This document shows, one piece after another, positions 49,286 to 56,037 of a DNA stretch of 64,000 nt. The first letter of the stretch is position 1. Each line of letters starts with the position of its first letter. The notes under the pieces were generated by a model. It had not been told where the DNA came from. It did no database searches and saw only the letters and a program-made list of their open reading frames with translations. A program made the translations under genes and the position numbers. The DNA comes from DASRDR01 sp963812945 [NCBI: uncultured Candidatus Rokubacteria bacterium]. GTDB lineage: Bacteria; Methylomirabilota; Methylomirabilia; Rokubacteriales. The stretch is from assembly GCA_963812945.1 (NCBI GenBank), contig CAWEXD010000008.1, forward strand, positions 2,418,001-2,482,000, given 5' to 3'.

Positions 49286-50278
49286 TCAGCGGAAGGCCGG
49301 GGCGACCTCGCGGGCGAGGAGCTCGAGCTCCCGCAAGATGTGGCGATGGGGCATGCCCGGGAAGTACAGGCGGAAGATGACGTGGGTCGCCCCGAACGCC
49401 TCGACGAAGCGGCGGACCTGCGCCCGGCACCGGTCCGGCCCGCCGATGATGAACCGGTCGCGTCCGAGCGCGTCGAGCTGGTCGACCGGCGTGGCGTCTT
49501 CGGCGCCGATCAGGGGATGCTTCCACCGCCCTCCGCCATACTCGTCGCGGTAGTTCACGAGGAGGTGGCGCTCGGCCAGCTCCAGCGCCTCGGCGTCGGT
49601 GTCGGCGATCACCGTGTCCCGCGTGAGCGGCCACTCGGCCGGGTCGGGGCGGCCGGCCGCCCGGAGCTCGGCCTGGTAGCGCGCCTTGCCGTCGAGCAGC
49701 TTCTCGAGGTGGGCGGTCGGGCCCGGCACCCACGCATCGGCGAGGCGCGCGGCCCGCCGGATCATGAGGTTCCCCCACCCCCCGATCCAGATCGGCGGAT
49801 GCGGCCGCTGGACGGGCTTGGGCTCGATTCGCGCATCCCGCAGGGGGTAGTACGGGCCGGGATGCGTGACCGCGTCTTCGGTCCAGAGCGCCCGGATCAC
49901 GGTGAGCGCCTCCTCGAACCGCGCGCCTCGCTTCTCGAGCGGCACGCGATAGAGGGCGAACTCGTCCGGCCGGTAGCCGATGGCGGCCCCGAACACGAAC
50001 CGGCCCCCCGACAGGACATCCACCATCGCCGCGTCCTCGGCGGCCCGGACCGGGTCGTAGAAGGGCAGGACCACCACGTCGGTGCCGAGGACGAGGCGCG
50101 ACGTGCGAGTCGCAAAGCCCGCGAGCACGACGAGGGGCGACGGCCAGTAGTGGCCCCGGACCCCGTGGTGCTCCTCCATCCAGACGGAGTCGAGCCCGAG
50201 CGCTTCCGCGCGGTCGACCTCCGTCAGCGCTTCCCGGATCAGATGCCCGCCCTCGGTCGGGATGAATCCGAATCGCAT
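49286..50278 (-). CDS. Luciferase-like (LLM) oxidoreductase
   Basis: A 330-residue FMN- or F420-dependent oxidoreductase of the luciferase superfamily. Seen: MRFGFIPTEGGHLIREALTE, LGLDSVWMEEHHGVRGHYWP, LVLGTDVVVLPFYDPVRAAE, DVLSGGRFVFGAAIGYRPDE and PPIWIGGWGNLMIRRAARLA. The length and blocks fit the F420-type subgroup that acts on small organic substrates. The start ATG 50278 lacks a ribosome site; a CATACT hexamer seven bases upstream overlaps the edge of palindromic repeat copy C. It follows the amidohydrolase gene on the same strand. Confidence 0.9.
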   Translation of the reverse strand: MRFGFIPTEGGHLIREALTEVDRAEALGLDSVWMEEHHGVRGHYWPSPLVVLAGFATRTSRLVLGTDVVVLPFYDPVRAAEDAAMVDVLSGGRFVFGAAIGYRPDEFALYRVPLEKRGARFEEALTVIRALWTEDAVTHPGPYYPLRDARIEPKPVQRPHPPIWIGGWGNLMIRRAARLADAWVPGPTAHLEKLLDGKARYQAELRAAGRPDPAEWPLTRDTVIADTDAEALELAERHLLVNYRDEYGGGRWKHPLIGAEDATPVDQLDALGRDRFIIGGPDRCRAQVRRFVEAFGATHVIFRLYFPGMPHRHILRELELLAREVAPAFR

Positions 50279-50290
50279 CGCTAGTAGTAT

Positions 50291-50365
50291 GGGGTCAGAC
50301 TTTGACTTCCGGACATCTCGGCCGGCGGGCCAGCGGGAATTGTCCCGAAGTCAAAGTCTGACCCC
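50291..50365. repeat. Palindromic REP-like element, copy C
   Basis: Left arm begins GGGGTCAGACTTTGACTTC (50291-50309) and the right arm ends GAAGTCAAAGTCTGACCCC (50347-50365); with the next bases the inverted repeat extends to 25 bp with one mismatch. The centre is GC-rich. The right arm encodes the last residues and TGA stop of the amidohydrolase. Confidence 0.88.
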
Positions 50366-51685
50366 GCCCCAATCGCGCGTGAGCGCGCGCACGTCGGCGA
50401 GGAGGTCCGCCTCGTCGATCGTCGTGAGGCGGCCGTCGCGCACGACCGGTCGCCCGTGCACCCAGACGTCCGTGATGGCCTGGGGCGAGAGCGCGTAGAC
50501 CACGTTCTTCATCAGCGCGTTCGGCGGATGGAGCGACGGATGCCCGAGGTCGAGCGCCACCAGGTCCCCCAGCCGGTCCGTCGCGATCTCGCCGACCGGC
50601 AGGCCGAGCACCTCGCCGCCCCCTGCCGTCCCGAGGCGGAAGGCTTCCTCCGCGCCGAACGCGGTCCCGTCCAGGTGGGTGACCTTCTGGAGGAGCGCCG
50701 CCATCCGCATCTCCTCGAAGATCGACAGCCGGTTGTTCGTGCAGCCGCCGTCCGTGCCCAGGGCGACCGGCACGCCGAGGGCGCGCATCTCCCGCAGCCG
50801 GGTGACCCCGTCGCCCAGAATCATGTTCGCCGACGGGCAGTAGGCCACGCGCGCCCCCCGCTCGGCGAGAAGCTCCACCTCACCGCCGTCGAGCCACACG
50901 CAGTGGACGCCGACGAGCCGCGGCCCCAGCACGCCGAGCCGGTCGAGATAGCGCACCGGGGTGAGCCCGTGGCGAGCCTCGATCTGCTCGCGCTCGGCAC
51001 GATACTCCGCGACGTGGATGTGGAACGGCACGCGCGCCTCGTCCGCGAGCGCCGCCGCCGCGCGGATCATCTCGGCCGACGCCGCGTGAAGGCTGTGCGG
51101 CGCCGGCTGGACGCTGACGGTCGGGTCCCCGGCGTGCCGGACCATCAGCTCCCGGCAGCGCGAGGTCGCCTCGGCCACCGTCTCCCTGTACTCGGGCGGC
51201 GCCCCGGTCCAGTCGTAGAAGGCCCGGGCCAGGACGAGCCGGATCCCGACCCGGTGGGCCGCCCGGATCGCCGCCTCCGCGTTCGCGTTCCCGCCGCCCT
51301 GGATGTAGAAGAAATCCACCACCGTCGTGATGCCGTGGCGGAGCATCTCGGCGAAGGCGAACGCCGCCCCGACCTCGATGCCCCGCGCGTCGAGCCGGCG
51401 GGAGAACGGGTAGAGCACGCGGTCGCGCCACCCCATGAAGTCGAGGTCGTCCCCGAGCCCGCGGAGGAGCGACTGGAAGGAGTGGTTGTGCGCGTTGACG
51501 CCGCCGGGGAGGAGGAGCCGCCCGGGCAGCGGGAGAACCGGCTCGGGCGCGTCCCCCTGGCCCGCCGGCCGGAGCGAGAGCGCCGCGCGGGGCCCGACGG
51601 CGGTGATCCGGCCATCCTGGAGACGGACGGCCCAGCCCTCCTGGACGGCGCCGGCCGCGTAGCAGCGCTCGGGAACGAGCAGCAA
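50351..51685 (-). CDS. Amidohydrolase (SsnA/AtzA-like)
   Basis: A 444-residue metal-dependent deaminase or hydrolase of the amidohydrolase superfamily. Zinc or iron ligands: HNH in GGVNAHNHSFQSLLRG, His in FHIHVAEYRAE, His in LVGVHCVWLDGG and Asp in VALGTDGGCTNN. The pattern LRGLGDDLDFMGW resembles the triazine hydrolase/8-oxoguanine-deaminase group. Substrates are probably heterocyclic amines or formimino compounds. The C-terminus GGVRL and the stop lie inside palindromic repeat copy C, suggesting the original end was replaced. ATG 51685; the GYD-domain gene starts 386 bp upstream on the same strand. Confidence 0.88.
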   Translation of the reverse strand: MLLVPERCYAAGAVQEGWAVRLQDGRITAVGPRAALSLRPAGQGDAPEPVLPLPGRLLLPGGVNAHNHSFQSLLRGLGDDLDFMGWRDRVLYPFSRRLDARGIEVGAAFAFAEMLRHGITTVVDFFYIQGGGNANAEAAIRAAHRVGIRLVLARAFYDWTGAPPEYRETVAEATSRCRELMVRHAGDPTVSVQPAPHSLHAASAEMIRAAAALADEARVPFHIHVAEYRAEREQIEARHGLTPVRYLDRLGVLGPRLVGVHCVWLDGGEVELLAERGARVAYCPSANMILGDGVTRLREMRALGVPVALGTDGGCTNNRLSIFEEMRMAALLQKVTHLDGTAFGAEEAFRLGTAGGGEVLGLPVGEIATDRLGDLVALDLGHPSLHPPNALMKNVVYALSPQAITDVWVHGRPVVRDGRLTTIDEADLLADVRALTRDWGGVRL

Positions 51686-51750
51686 CGGTCAGCCGCGTCC
51701 TGGGCGCGCTCCCCCGCCGGCCGAGGGGGGGCGGCGACCGCCCGTCCGGG

Positions 51751-52071
51751 TCAGCGGCGCCGGCGCGAGCGTGTCCGGCGGGGACGGCTCGCCAGGCGCG
51801 TGATGAAGTCGTCCACCGGAATGGCCGGCATCGTCATCATCTGGACCGAGCCCCTGGCGCCGAGCTCGACGGAGATCCGGGAGACGGTCTCGTTGTCCGG
51901 CGCTTCCAGCACCGTGACGAAGTCGTAGGGCCCGAGGACGGCGTACTGGGCGATCACCCGAGCCCCCATCCGGCCCACCTCCGCGTTGACCTTCCGGATG
52001 GAGCCGGGCAGCTTCCGGAGCACCTGACGACCCGTCTCGGACAGCGAAGACAGCATGATGTAGAGCGGCAT
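51751..52071 (-). CDS. GYD-domain protein
   Basis: A 106-residue protein with the GYD (DUF3303-like) ferredoxin fold: MPLYIMLSSLSETGRQVLRK, VIAQYAVLGPYDFVTVLEAP and NETVSRISVELGARGSVQMM. The Arg-rich tail (RPRRTRSRRRR) is unusual. GYD proteins are small dimers of unknown function frequently beside oxidoreductases. It is read from a -10 box at 52125-52120 that shares a symmetric sequence with the divergent plus-strand gene. Start ATG 52071 (MPLYIM) has GGAGGGTCCC upstream. Confidence 0.8.
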   Translation of the reverse strand: MPLYIMLSSLSETGRQVLRKLPGSIRKVNAEVGRMGARVIAQYAVLGPYDFVTVLEAPDNETVSRISVELGARGSVQMMTMPAIPVDDFITRLASRPRRTRSRRRR

Positions 52072-52119
52072 GGGACCCTCCGAGTCGGCGGCACCCGATC
52101 CTGGCGCCCTGAGGATCGC

Positions 52120-52142
52120 AGTATAACGCACCCCCGTATACT
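52120..52142. promoter_or_regulatory. Symmetric divergent promoter pair
   Basis: AGTATA (52120-52125) and TATACT (52137-52142) are exact inverted repeats 11 bp apart. Read outward each is a -10-like TATACT: for the GYD gene on the minus strand and, six bases before ATG 52149, for the plus-strand gene. An operator function is equally possible. Confidence 0.5.
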
Positions 52143-52148
52143 GATGGT

Positions 52149-52454
52149 ATGCAGCTCAGGGGATGGGAGCTGACCCGGGCGAGTCGAATCGTCATCATCC
52201 TACTCGTCGTCCAGCACCTCGGGCTGGCCCAGGTTCGCACGTCCGCGCTCGTGACCTCCGTGGGGCCCGGTCCCCCAGGTCCCATGGAGAGGTCGCCGTC
52301 CATCGCCGCACTCGACGCCGACCTTCCGCGCTCGATCCTGGCCGTCACCGATTGCCAGACGAGCGCGGCGATCAGCGAGCATTGCTCCGGGCCGATCCCG
52401 CCCGATTCGCTTCCCCTCCCCCGCCGGCTGCCGCGGGCGCCGCCCGCAGCCTGA
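52149..52454 (+). CDS. Possible small secreted protein
   Basis: A 101-residue open frame starting MQLRGWELTRASRIVIILLV, with a hydrophobic segment (IVIILLVVQHLGLA) followed by a low-complexity region containing two Cys and a proline-rich tail. It has no homologue I recognise. Support: ATG placed six bases after a TATACT box, and the next gene (yjbQ-like) follows after 20 bp on the same strand. It could instead be untranslated leader of that gene. The codon pattern is weaker than in neighbours. Confidence 0.4.
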   Translation: MQLRGWELTRASRIVIILLVVQHLGLAQVRTSALVTSVGPGPPGPMERSPSIAALDADLPRSILAVTDCQTSAAISEHCSGPIPPDSLPLPRRLPRAPPAA

Positions 52455-52474
52455 GCTCCGCAAGGGAGGCCGAT

Positions 52475-52903
52475 ATGAAGGTCAGCCGGGACACGATCGA
52501 GATCCGAACGGAAGAGAACCAGCAATTCCTCGACGCCACGAAGCAGATCCAGGACGCCGTGCGCCGTTCCGGCATCCGGAACGGCACGCTCCTGATCAAC
52601 TCGCTCCACACGACGATCGCCCTCTTCGTGAACGAGTTCCAGTCCGCGCTCCTCGACGACCTGGGCGCGGTGCTCCAGAAGCTGATCCCGCGACGCGATG
52701 GGTATTCCCACGACGACCCGCGCTACTCGGACTGCGACCGGGCGAACGCTCACGCTCACCTGCGCGCGACGCTGCTGGGGCGCCCGGTCGCCCTGGCCGT
52801 GGCCGACGGGGAGATCCTGCTCGGCCAGTACCAGAGCATCATCGTGGCCGAGCTCGACGGACCGCGCGAGCGGAGGCTCCAGCTCCAGATCGTCGGGGAG
52901 TGA
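52475..52903 (+). CDS. yjbQ: YjbQ/UPF0047 family protein
   Basis: A 142-residue homotrimeric YjbQ-family protein. The signatures are SLHTTIALFVNE and DGYSHDDPRYSDCDRANAHA with HLRATLLGRPVALAV following. Some members have weak thiamine-phosphate-synthase activity; the true role is unsettled. The ribosome site AAGGGAGG precedes ATG 52475. The stop overlaps a GTG from which the pilin-like gene could start, so the two may be coupled. Confidence 0.92.
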   Translation: MKVSRDTIEIRTEENQQFLDATKQIQDAVRRSGIRNGTLLINSLHTTIALFVNEFQSALLDDLGAVLQKLIPRRDGYSHDDPRYSDCDRANAHAHLRATLLGRPVALAVADGEILLGQYQSIIVAELDGPRERRLQLQIVGE

Positions 52904-52965
52904 CTCACGCGGCCGCAGGGCCGCGAAACTTGACAGGTCCTCGCGGGGCGGCCCAAGATGGCGCC

Positions 52966-53355
52966 GTGCTTCGCCGACGGCGGCGCGGGAGCGTGGGCGC
53001 GCCTCACCAGTCCGGTTTCGGACTGGTGGAGATCCTCGTCGTCGCCGTCGTCCTCGCCATCGTCGGCGCGTTCCTCTACCAGTACTTCCTCTCCACGGCG
53101 AAGACGGTCGAGACCATCCAGCAGCAGAAGCCCCTGTCCGCGGCGCGGCTCGCCGCCGACCGCGCGACCGTGGCCTCCATCCGGACGTCCCTCCAGCTCT
53201 ACTTCGGGCAGCACGCAAAGTACCCAGCGAGCAAGGACGTGGTCGCCGCGCTCCTGAACCCGCCGCCCTCGTTCCAATGCGAGGGGAACGACTTCCGGTA
53301 CGACCCGGAGAACGGCCAGGTCACGCTCGTCATCGACGACGCGGCCCGCTGCTAG
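52966..53355 (+). CDS. Type IV pilin-like/pseudopilin protein
   Basis: A 129-residue prepilin-like protein. The leader MLRRRRRGSVGAPHQSG is positively charged and is followed by the class III signal FGLVEILVVAVVLAIVGAFL, with Gly at -1, Phe at +1 and Glu at +5, the prepilin peptidase site. The rest is a small globular part (YFGQHAKYPASKDVVAALLN, FRYDPENGQVTLVIDDAARC) like a GspG head. No assembly ATPase, PilC or peptidase gene is adjacent. The start is uncertain: GTG 52966 gives a normal 17-residue leader, while GTG 52900 overlaps the previous stop and would give a 39-residue leader. Confidence 0.7.
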   Translation: MLRRRRRGSVGAPHQSGFGLVEILVVAVVLAIVGAFLYQYFLSTAKTVETIQQQKPLSAARLAADRATVASIRTSLQLYFGQHAKYPASKDVVAALLNPPPSFQCEGNDFRYDPENGQVTLVIDDAARC

Positions 53356-53402
53356 CGCGGATCGGCCGGGCGCCGACGACCCGAACGCCGGGCGGAGCGG
53401 AG

Positions 53403-55250
53403 CTACCCGAGGACGCCGGGGAGGGCGTCGAGGCCGAGGTCGCTGAGGCGCTCCCGGGTCGGCACGCCGTCGGCGCTCCAGCCGCGCAAGGCGTAGTAGG
53501 CGTCGAGCATCCCCGAGAGCTCGTCGGGCGGGCAGTGCATGCCCGCCGACGGCCCGTCCGGGATGGGCTCGTGCATCACCTTCCACGGGAGCACGTCGTC
53601 CTTCCGCCGGACACCCTCCCGGACGTTGAAGAGCCGCTCCAGGTTGACGATCCGCTCGCCGATGCGCTCGAGCTCGGCGACGTCGACCGTCCACCCGGTG
53701 ACCGCGGAGAGGAGCCCCGCATAGGCGTCGTTCAGGAAGACGCCGAAGCCGCGCTCCGACGTGAAGCGGCACATCACCAGGCTGTCGTCCACGGCGGTGA
53801 AGTGCTGGCTCTTCGCGGCGAAGGCGGGCTTGTCGTCGGTCGAGCGACGGTCGAACCCCGGAGCGTACTGAGGCGTGGGGCGGGTGTCGTGGTGGCTCCC
53901 GCCGCGGGTCGCCGTCGCGTAGCCGATCGACATCCCCTTCAGCGCGCGGGCCGAGTGGGCCGGCAGCTCGAGCCCCTTGACCGCGTAGGGCAGGCGCTCG
54001 GCCCCCCGGCCGATCTCGCGGGCGAGCCGCGAGGAGCCCTCGGCGAGCCGGTCGCCGAATCCCTCGCGGCGCGCGGTCTGCTCGAGCAGGCGAATCATGC
54101 CCGCGTGATCCGCCCAGCCGAACGGCACGCCGACGTCCGCGGGGCTCAAGAGCCCGCGCTCGAGGCACTCCGCCACGAAGGCCAGCGTCACGCCCATCGA
54201 GATCGAGTCGAGCCCCAGCAGATCGCACAGGATGTTCGCCTGCACGATGCTGGGGGCGTTCGCGTTGCCGAGCATCGAGCCGAAGGCGAAGAGGGTCTCG
54301 TACTCGGGCATCTTCCCCCGGACGCCGCCGTAGCCCGGAACGTCGGCCGGGATCGCGAAGTGCTTGCCGCACGCGACCGGGCATTTCAGGCACGTGGTGT
54401 CCCGGTCGTGGTAGTGCTCCTTCAGCGAGCGCCCGTCGATCACCTCCCAGTCCGCGTACGTCTCCTGCCTGAGGTTGTACGCGCCGAGGGCGCCGATCGC
54501 GTTGATGGGCCCGGTCAGGAACGGGGTGCCGAAGGTGGTGAGGTTCGCGGTGCCCTTCTTCATGGGCTCGCGCGTCTCGTCGATGAGCTGCTTGAGGCGC
54601 GCGGGATCGGCCACCGCGGTCTTGCGGCTCCCCTTGACGCACACCGCCTTCAGCTGCTTCGACCCCCACACGGCGCCGATCCCGCCGCGGCCGGCGACGC
54701 CCTCGCGGTTCTTCCAGTAGTGGGCGAGACACGCGAAGCGGACGCGATGCTCGCCGGCGGGGCCGATGGCCAGCACGTCGGCGTCGGCGCCGTCGGCGGC
54801 CTGGATCGCCTCCACGGTGTCCCTGGTGGTCCGCCCCCAGAGGCCCCGCGCGTCCCGGACGGTCGCCCCGCTCTCGTCCACCGCGAGGTAGACCGGGTGC
54901 TCCGAGCGTCCCGTCACGACGACGGCATCGAAGCCCGTCCGCTTGAGCGTCGCGGGGAACCGGCCGCCGAACGTGGAGTCGAAGAAGAGATTCGTGAGGG
55001 GCGACTTCGTGGCGGCGCACGCCCGGCTGTTCCCCGGAACCAGGGTGTCCGTGATCGGCCCCACGGCCAGGGCGACGGCGTTGGCCGGGTCGAACGCGTC
55101 GATCCCGGGGGGCACGGCCTCCCATAGCAGCCGGGCGGCCAGCCCGTTGCCTCCGATGAACATCCGGGCCGTCCGCTCGTCGAGGGCGCGGACCTCGCTC
55201 CGCCCGCTGGTGAGGTCCACGTGGAGCGTCCGCCCGCCGTACCCGGTCAT
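53403..55250 (-). CDS. Aldehyde:ferredoxin oxidoreductase family tungsten enzyme
   Basis: A 615-residue tungstopterin/4Fe-4S enzyme. N-terminal MTGYGGRTLHVDLTSGRSEV and GGNGLAARLLWE are typical; the iron-sulphur cysteines are in TTCLKCPVACGKHF (C-x2-C-x3-C) with the fourth in DDSLVMCRF; pterin contacts include LLGLDSISMGVTLAF (D-x-x-G-L-D) and LELPAHSARALKGMSIGYAT. Enzymes of this family oxidise aldehydes or reduce acids with ferredoxin; the branch to which this belongs (AOR, GAPOR, FOR or benzoyl-CoA-type) is not clear. It suggests micro-oxic or anaerobic capacity. The start ATG 55250; the toxin gene upstream is 37 bp away on the same strand. Confidence 0.9.
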   Translation of the reverse strand: MTGYGGRTLHVDLTSGRSEVRALDERTARMFIGGNGLAARLLWEAVPPGIDAFDPANAVALAVGPITDTLVPGNSRACAATKSPLTNLFFDSTFGGRFPATLKRTGFDAVVVTGRSEHPVYLAVDESGATVRDARGLWGRTTRDTVEAIQAADGADADVLAIGPAGEHRVRFACLAHYWKNREGVAGRGGIGAVWGSKQLKAVCVKGSRKTAVADPARLKQLIDETREPMKKGTANLTTFGTPFLTGPINAIGALGAYNLRQETYADWEVIDGRSLKEHYHDRDTTCLKCPVACGKHFAIPADVPGYGGVRGKMPEYETLFAFGSMLGNANAPSIVQANILCDLLGLDSISMGVTLAFVAECLERGLLSPADVGVPFGWADHAGMIRLLEQTARREGFGDRLAEGSSRLAREIGRGAERLPYAVKGLELPAHSARALKGMSIGYATATRGGSHHDTRPTPQYAPGFDRRSTDDKPAFAAKSQHFTAVDDSLVMCRFTSERGFGVFLNDAYAGLLSAVTGWTVDVAELERIGERIVNLERLFNVREGVRRKDDVLPWKVMHEPIPDGPSAGMHCPPDELSGMLDAYYALRGWSADGVPTRERLSDLGLDALPGVLG

Positions 55251-55287
55251 CGCTCTCGCGATTCTCTGCGGAGATGCCGAAGCCGCG

Positions 55288-55743
55288 TCACGACGAAGGC
55301 CACGCGCCCCACACACCGACGCCCAGTTGCGAGGCCGTCTTGCGCAGGCGGACGTCGACCGTTGCCAGCGGCGCCCCTCGCTCCGCTGAGAGGGCAAGGT
55401 AGACACAATCGTAGACAGGGTGGCCGAGCTCGGCCGCCAGTCCAGTCGCCCTCGTCAGAAGCTTCACCGTGGGTGCCAGCAGGATGTCCAGGGCCAGCAG
55501 ATTCACCACGGCCTGATCGAGGTCCTGACGGGTCATGTCCCGTCGCCGCACCTTGCGCCACCAGGCGTTGGCAGCCTCGACGGGCATGATATCGGGTGCG
55601 ATCAGCCCGAGCTCCGCCTCCATCAGGCTCTCTGCAATCCCTGAGTCGGGCTCGCGAGAGAACCACTGCACGGCGACCGACGCGTCGACGACCACCGAAG
55701 TGGCGGAAGGGGGACGTCGGCGCCCAGCCCGCGGACCGGTCAA
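55288..55743 (-). CDS. vapC: PIN-domain toxin (VapC/FitB-like)
   Basis: A 151-residue PIN-domain ribonuclease. Metal acids: Asp in VVVDASVAVQWFSREP, Glu in MPVEAANAWWRK, Asp in GHPVYDCVYLALSAERG and Asp in PLATVDVRL. It cleaves RNA (often initiator tRNA or rRNA) when freed from its antitoxin. The start is taken as TTG 55743, overlapping the antitoxin stop by 4 bp; a GTG nearer the VVVDAS start would give a more typical N-terminus. All four acidic residues are present, so it is predicted active, in contrast to the dead HicAB nearby. Confidence 0.85.
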   Translation of the reverse strand: MTGPRAGRRRPPSATSVVVDASVAVQWFSREPDSGIAESLMEAELGLIAPDIMPVEAANAWWRKVRRRDMTRQDLDQAVVNLLALDILLAPTVKLLTRATGLAAELGHPVYDCVYLALSAERGAPLATVDVRLRKTASQLGVGVWGAWPSS

Positions 55744-55967
55744 CGCGACCGGTCTCTGCGGATGAGGTCGACGGCACGCGTACGGTTGGGCCGCTGCCGC
55801 GCCCGGATAGCCCGCGCCCGGATCACGATCTCCTGGCGAGTCACGCGGGCCGCCTCGGCCAGGATCCGCCGAGCCTCCTCCTCCAGCGACACACCCTTCA
55901 GCCGGGCCCGCAAGCGGAGGCGCTCCGCGACCTGATCGTCCAGGTTCCTGATGACCATGCTGGCCAC
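55740..55967 (-). CDS. vapB: FitA/VapB-like ribbon-helix-helix antitoxin
   Basis: A 75-residue antitoxin. The N-terminal ribbon-helix-helix reads MASMVIRNLDDQVAERLRLR and AARRILAEAARVT, the FitA-type pattern; the C-terminal tail (RARQRPNRTRAVDLIRRD) should wrap the PIN toxin. It binds its own promoter. GTG 55967 lies six bases after a TAGGAT box with TTGACG 17 bp before, so the operon mRNA is leaderless. It is the first gene of the pair. Confidence 0.87.
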   Translation of the reverse strand: MASMVIRNLDDQVAERLRLRARLKGVSLEEEARRILAEAARVTRQEIVIRARAIRARQRPNRTRAVDLIRRDRSR

Positions 55968-55973
55968 GGAACC

Positions 55974-56008
55974 ATCCTAGATCGGGTGACTGATAGCGTC
56001 AACTGATA
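55974..56008 (-). promoter_or_regulatory. vapBC promoter and candidate operator
   Basis: Minus strand TTGACG (56002-55997), 17-bp spacer, TAGGAT (55979-55974), six bases to GTG 55967. The direct repeat CTGATA at 55990-55995 and 56003-56008 (13-bp period) brackets the -35 hexamer and could be the antitoxin operator. Confidence 0.6.
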
Positions 56009-56037
56009 TCGTGGAGACGGGCAATCCTCCTCTGGTC

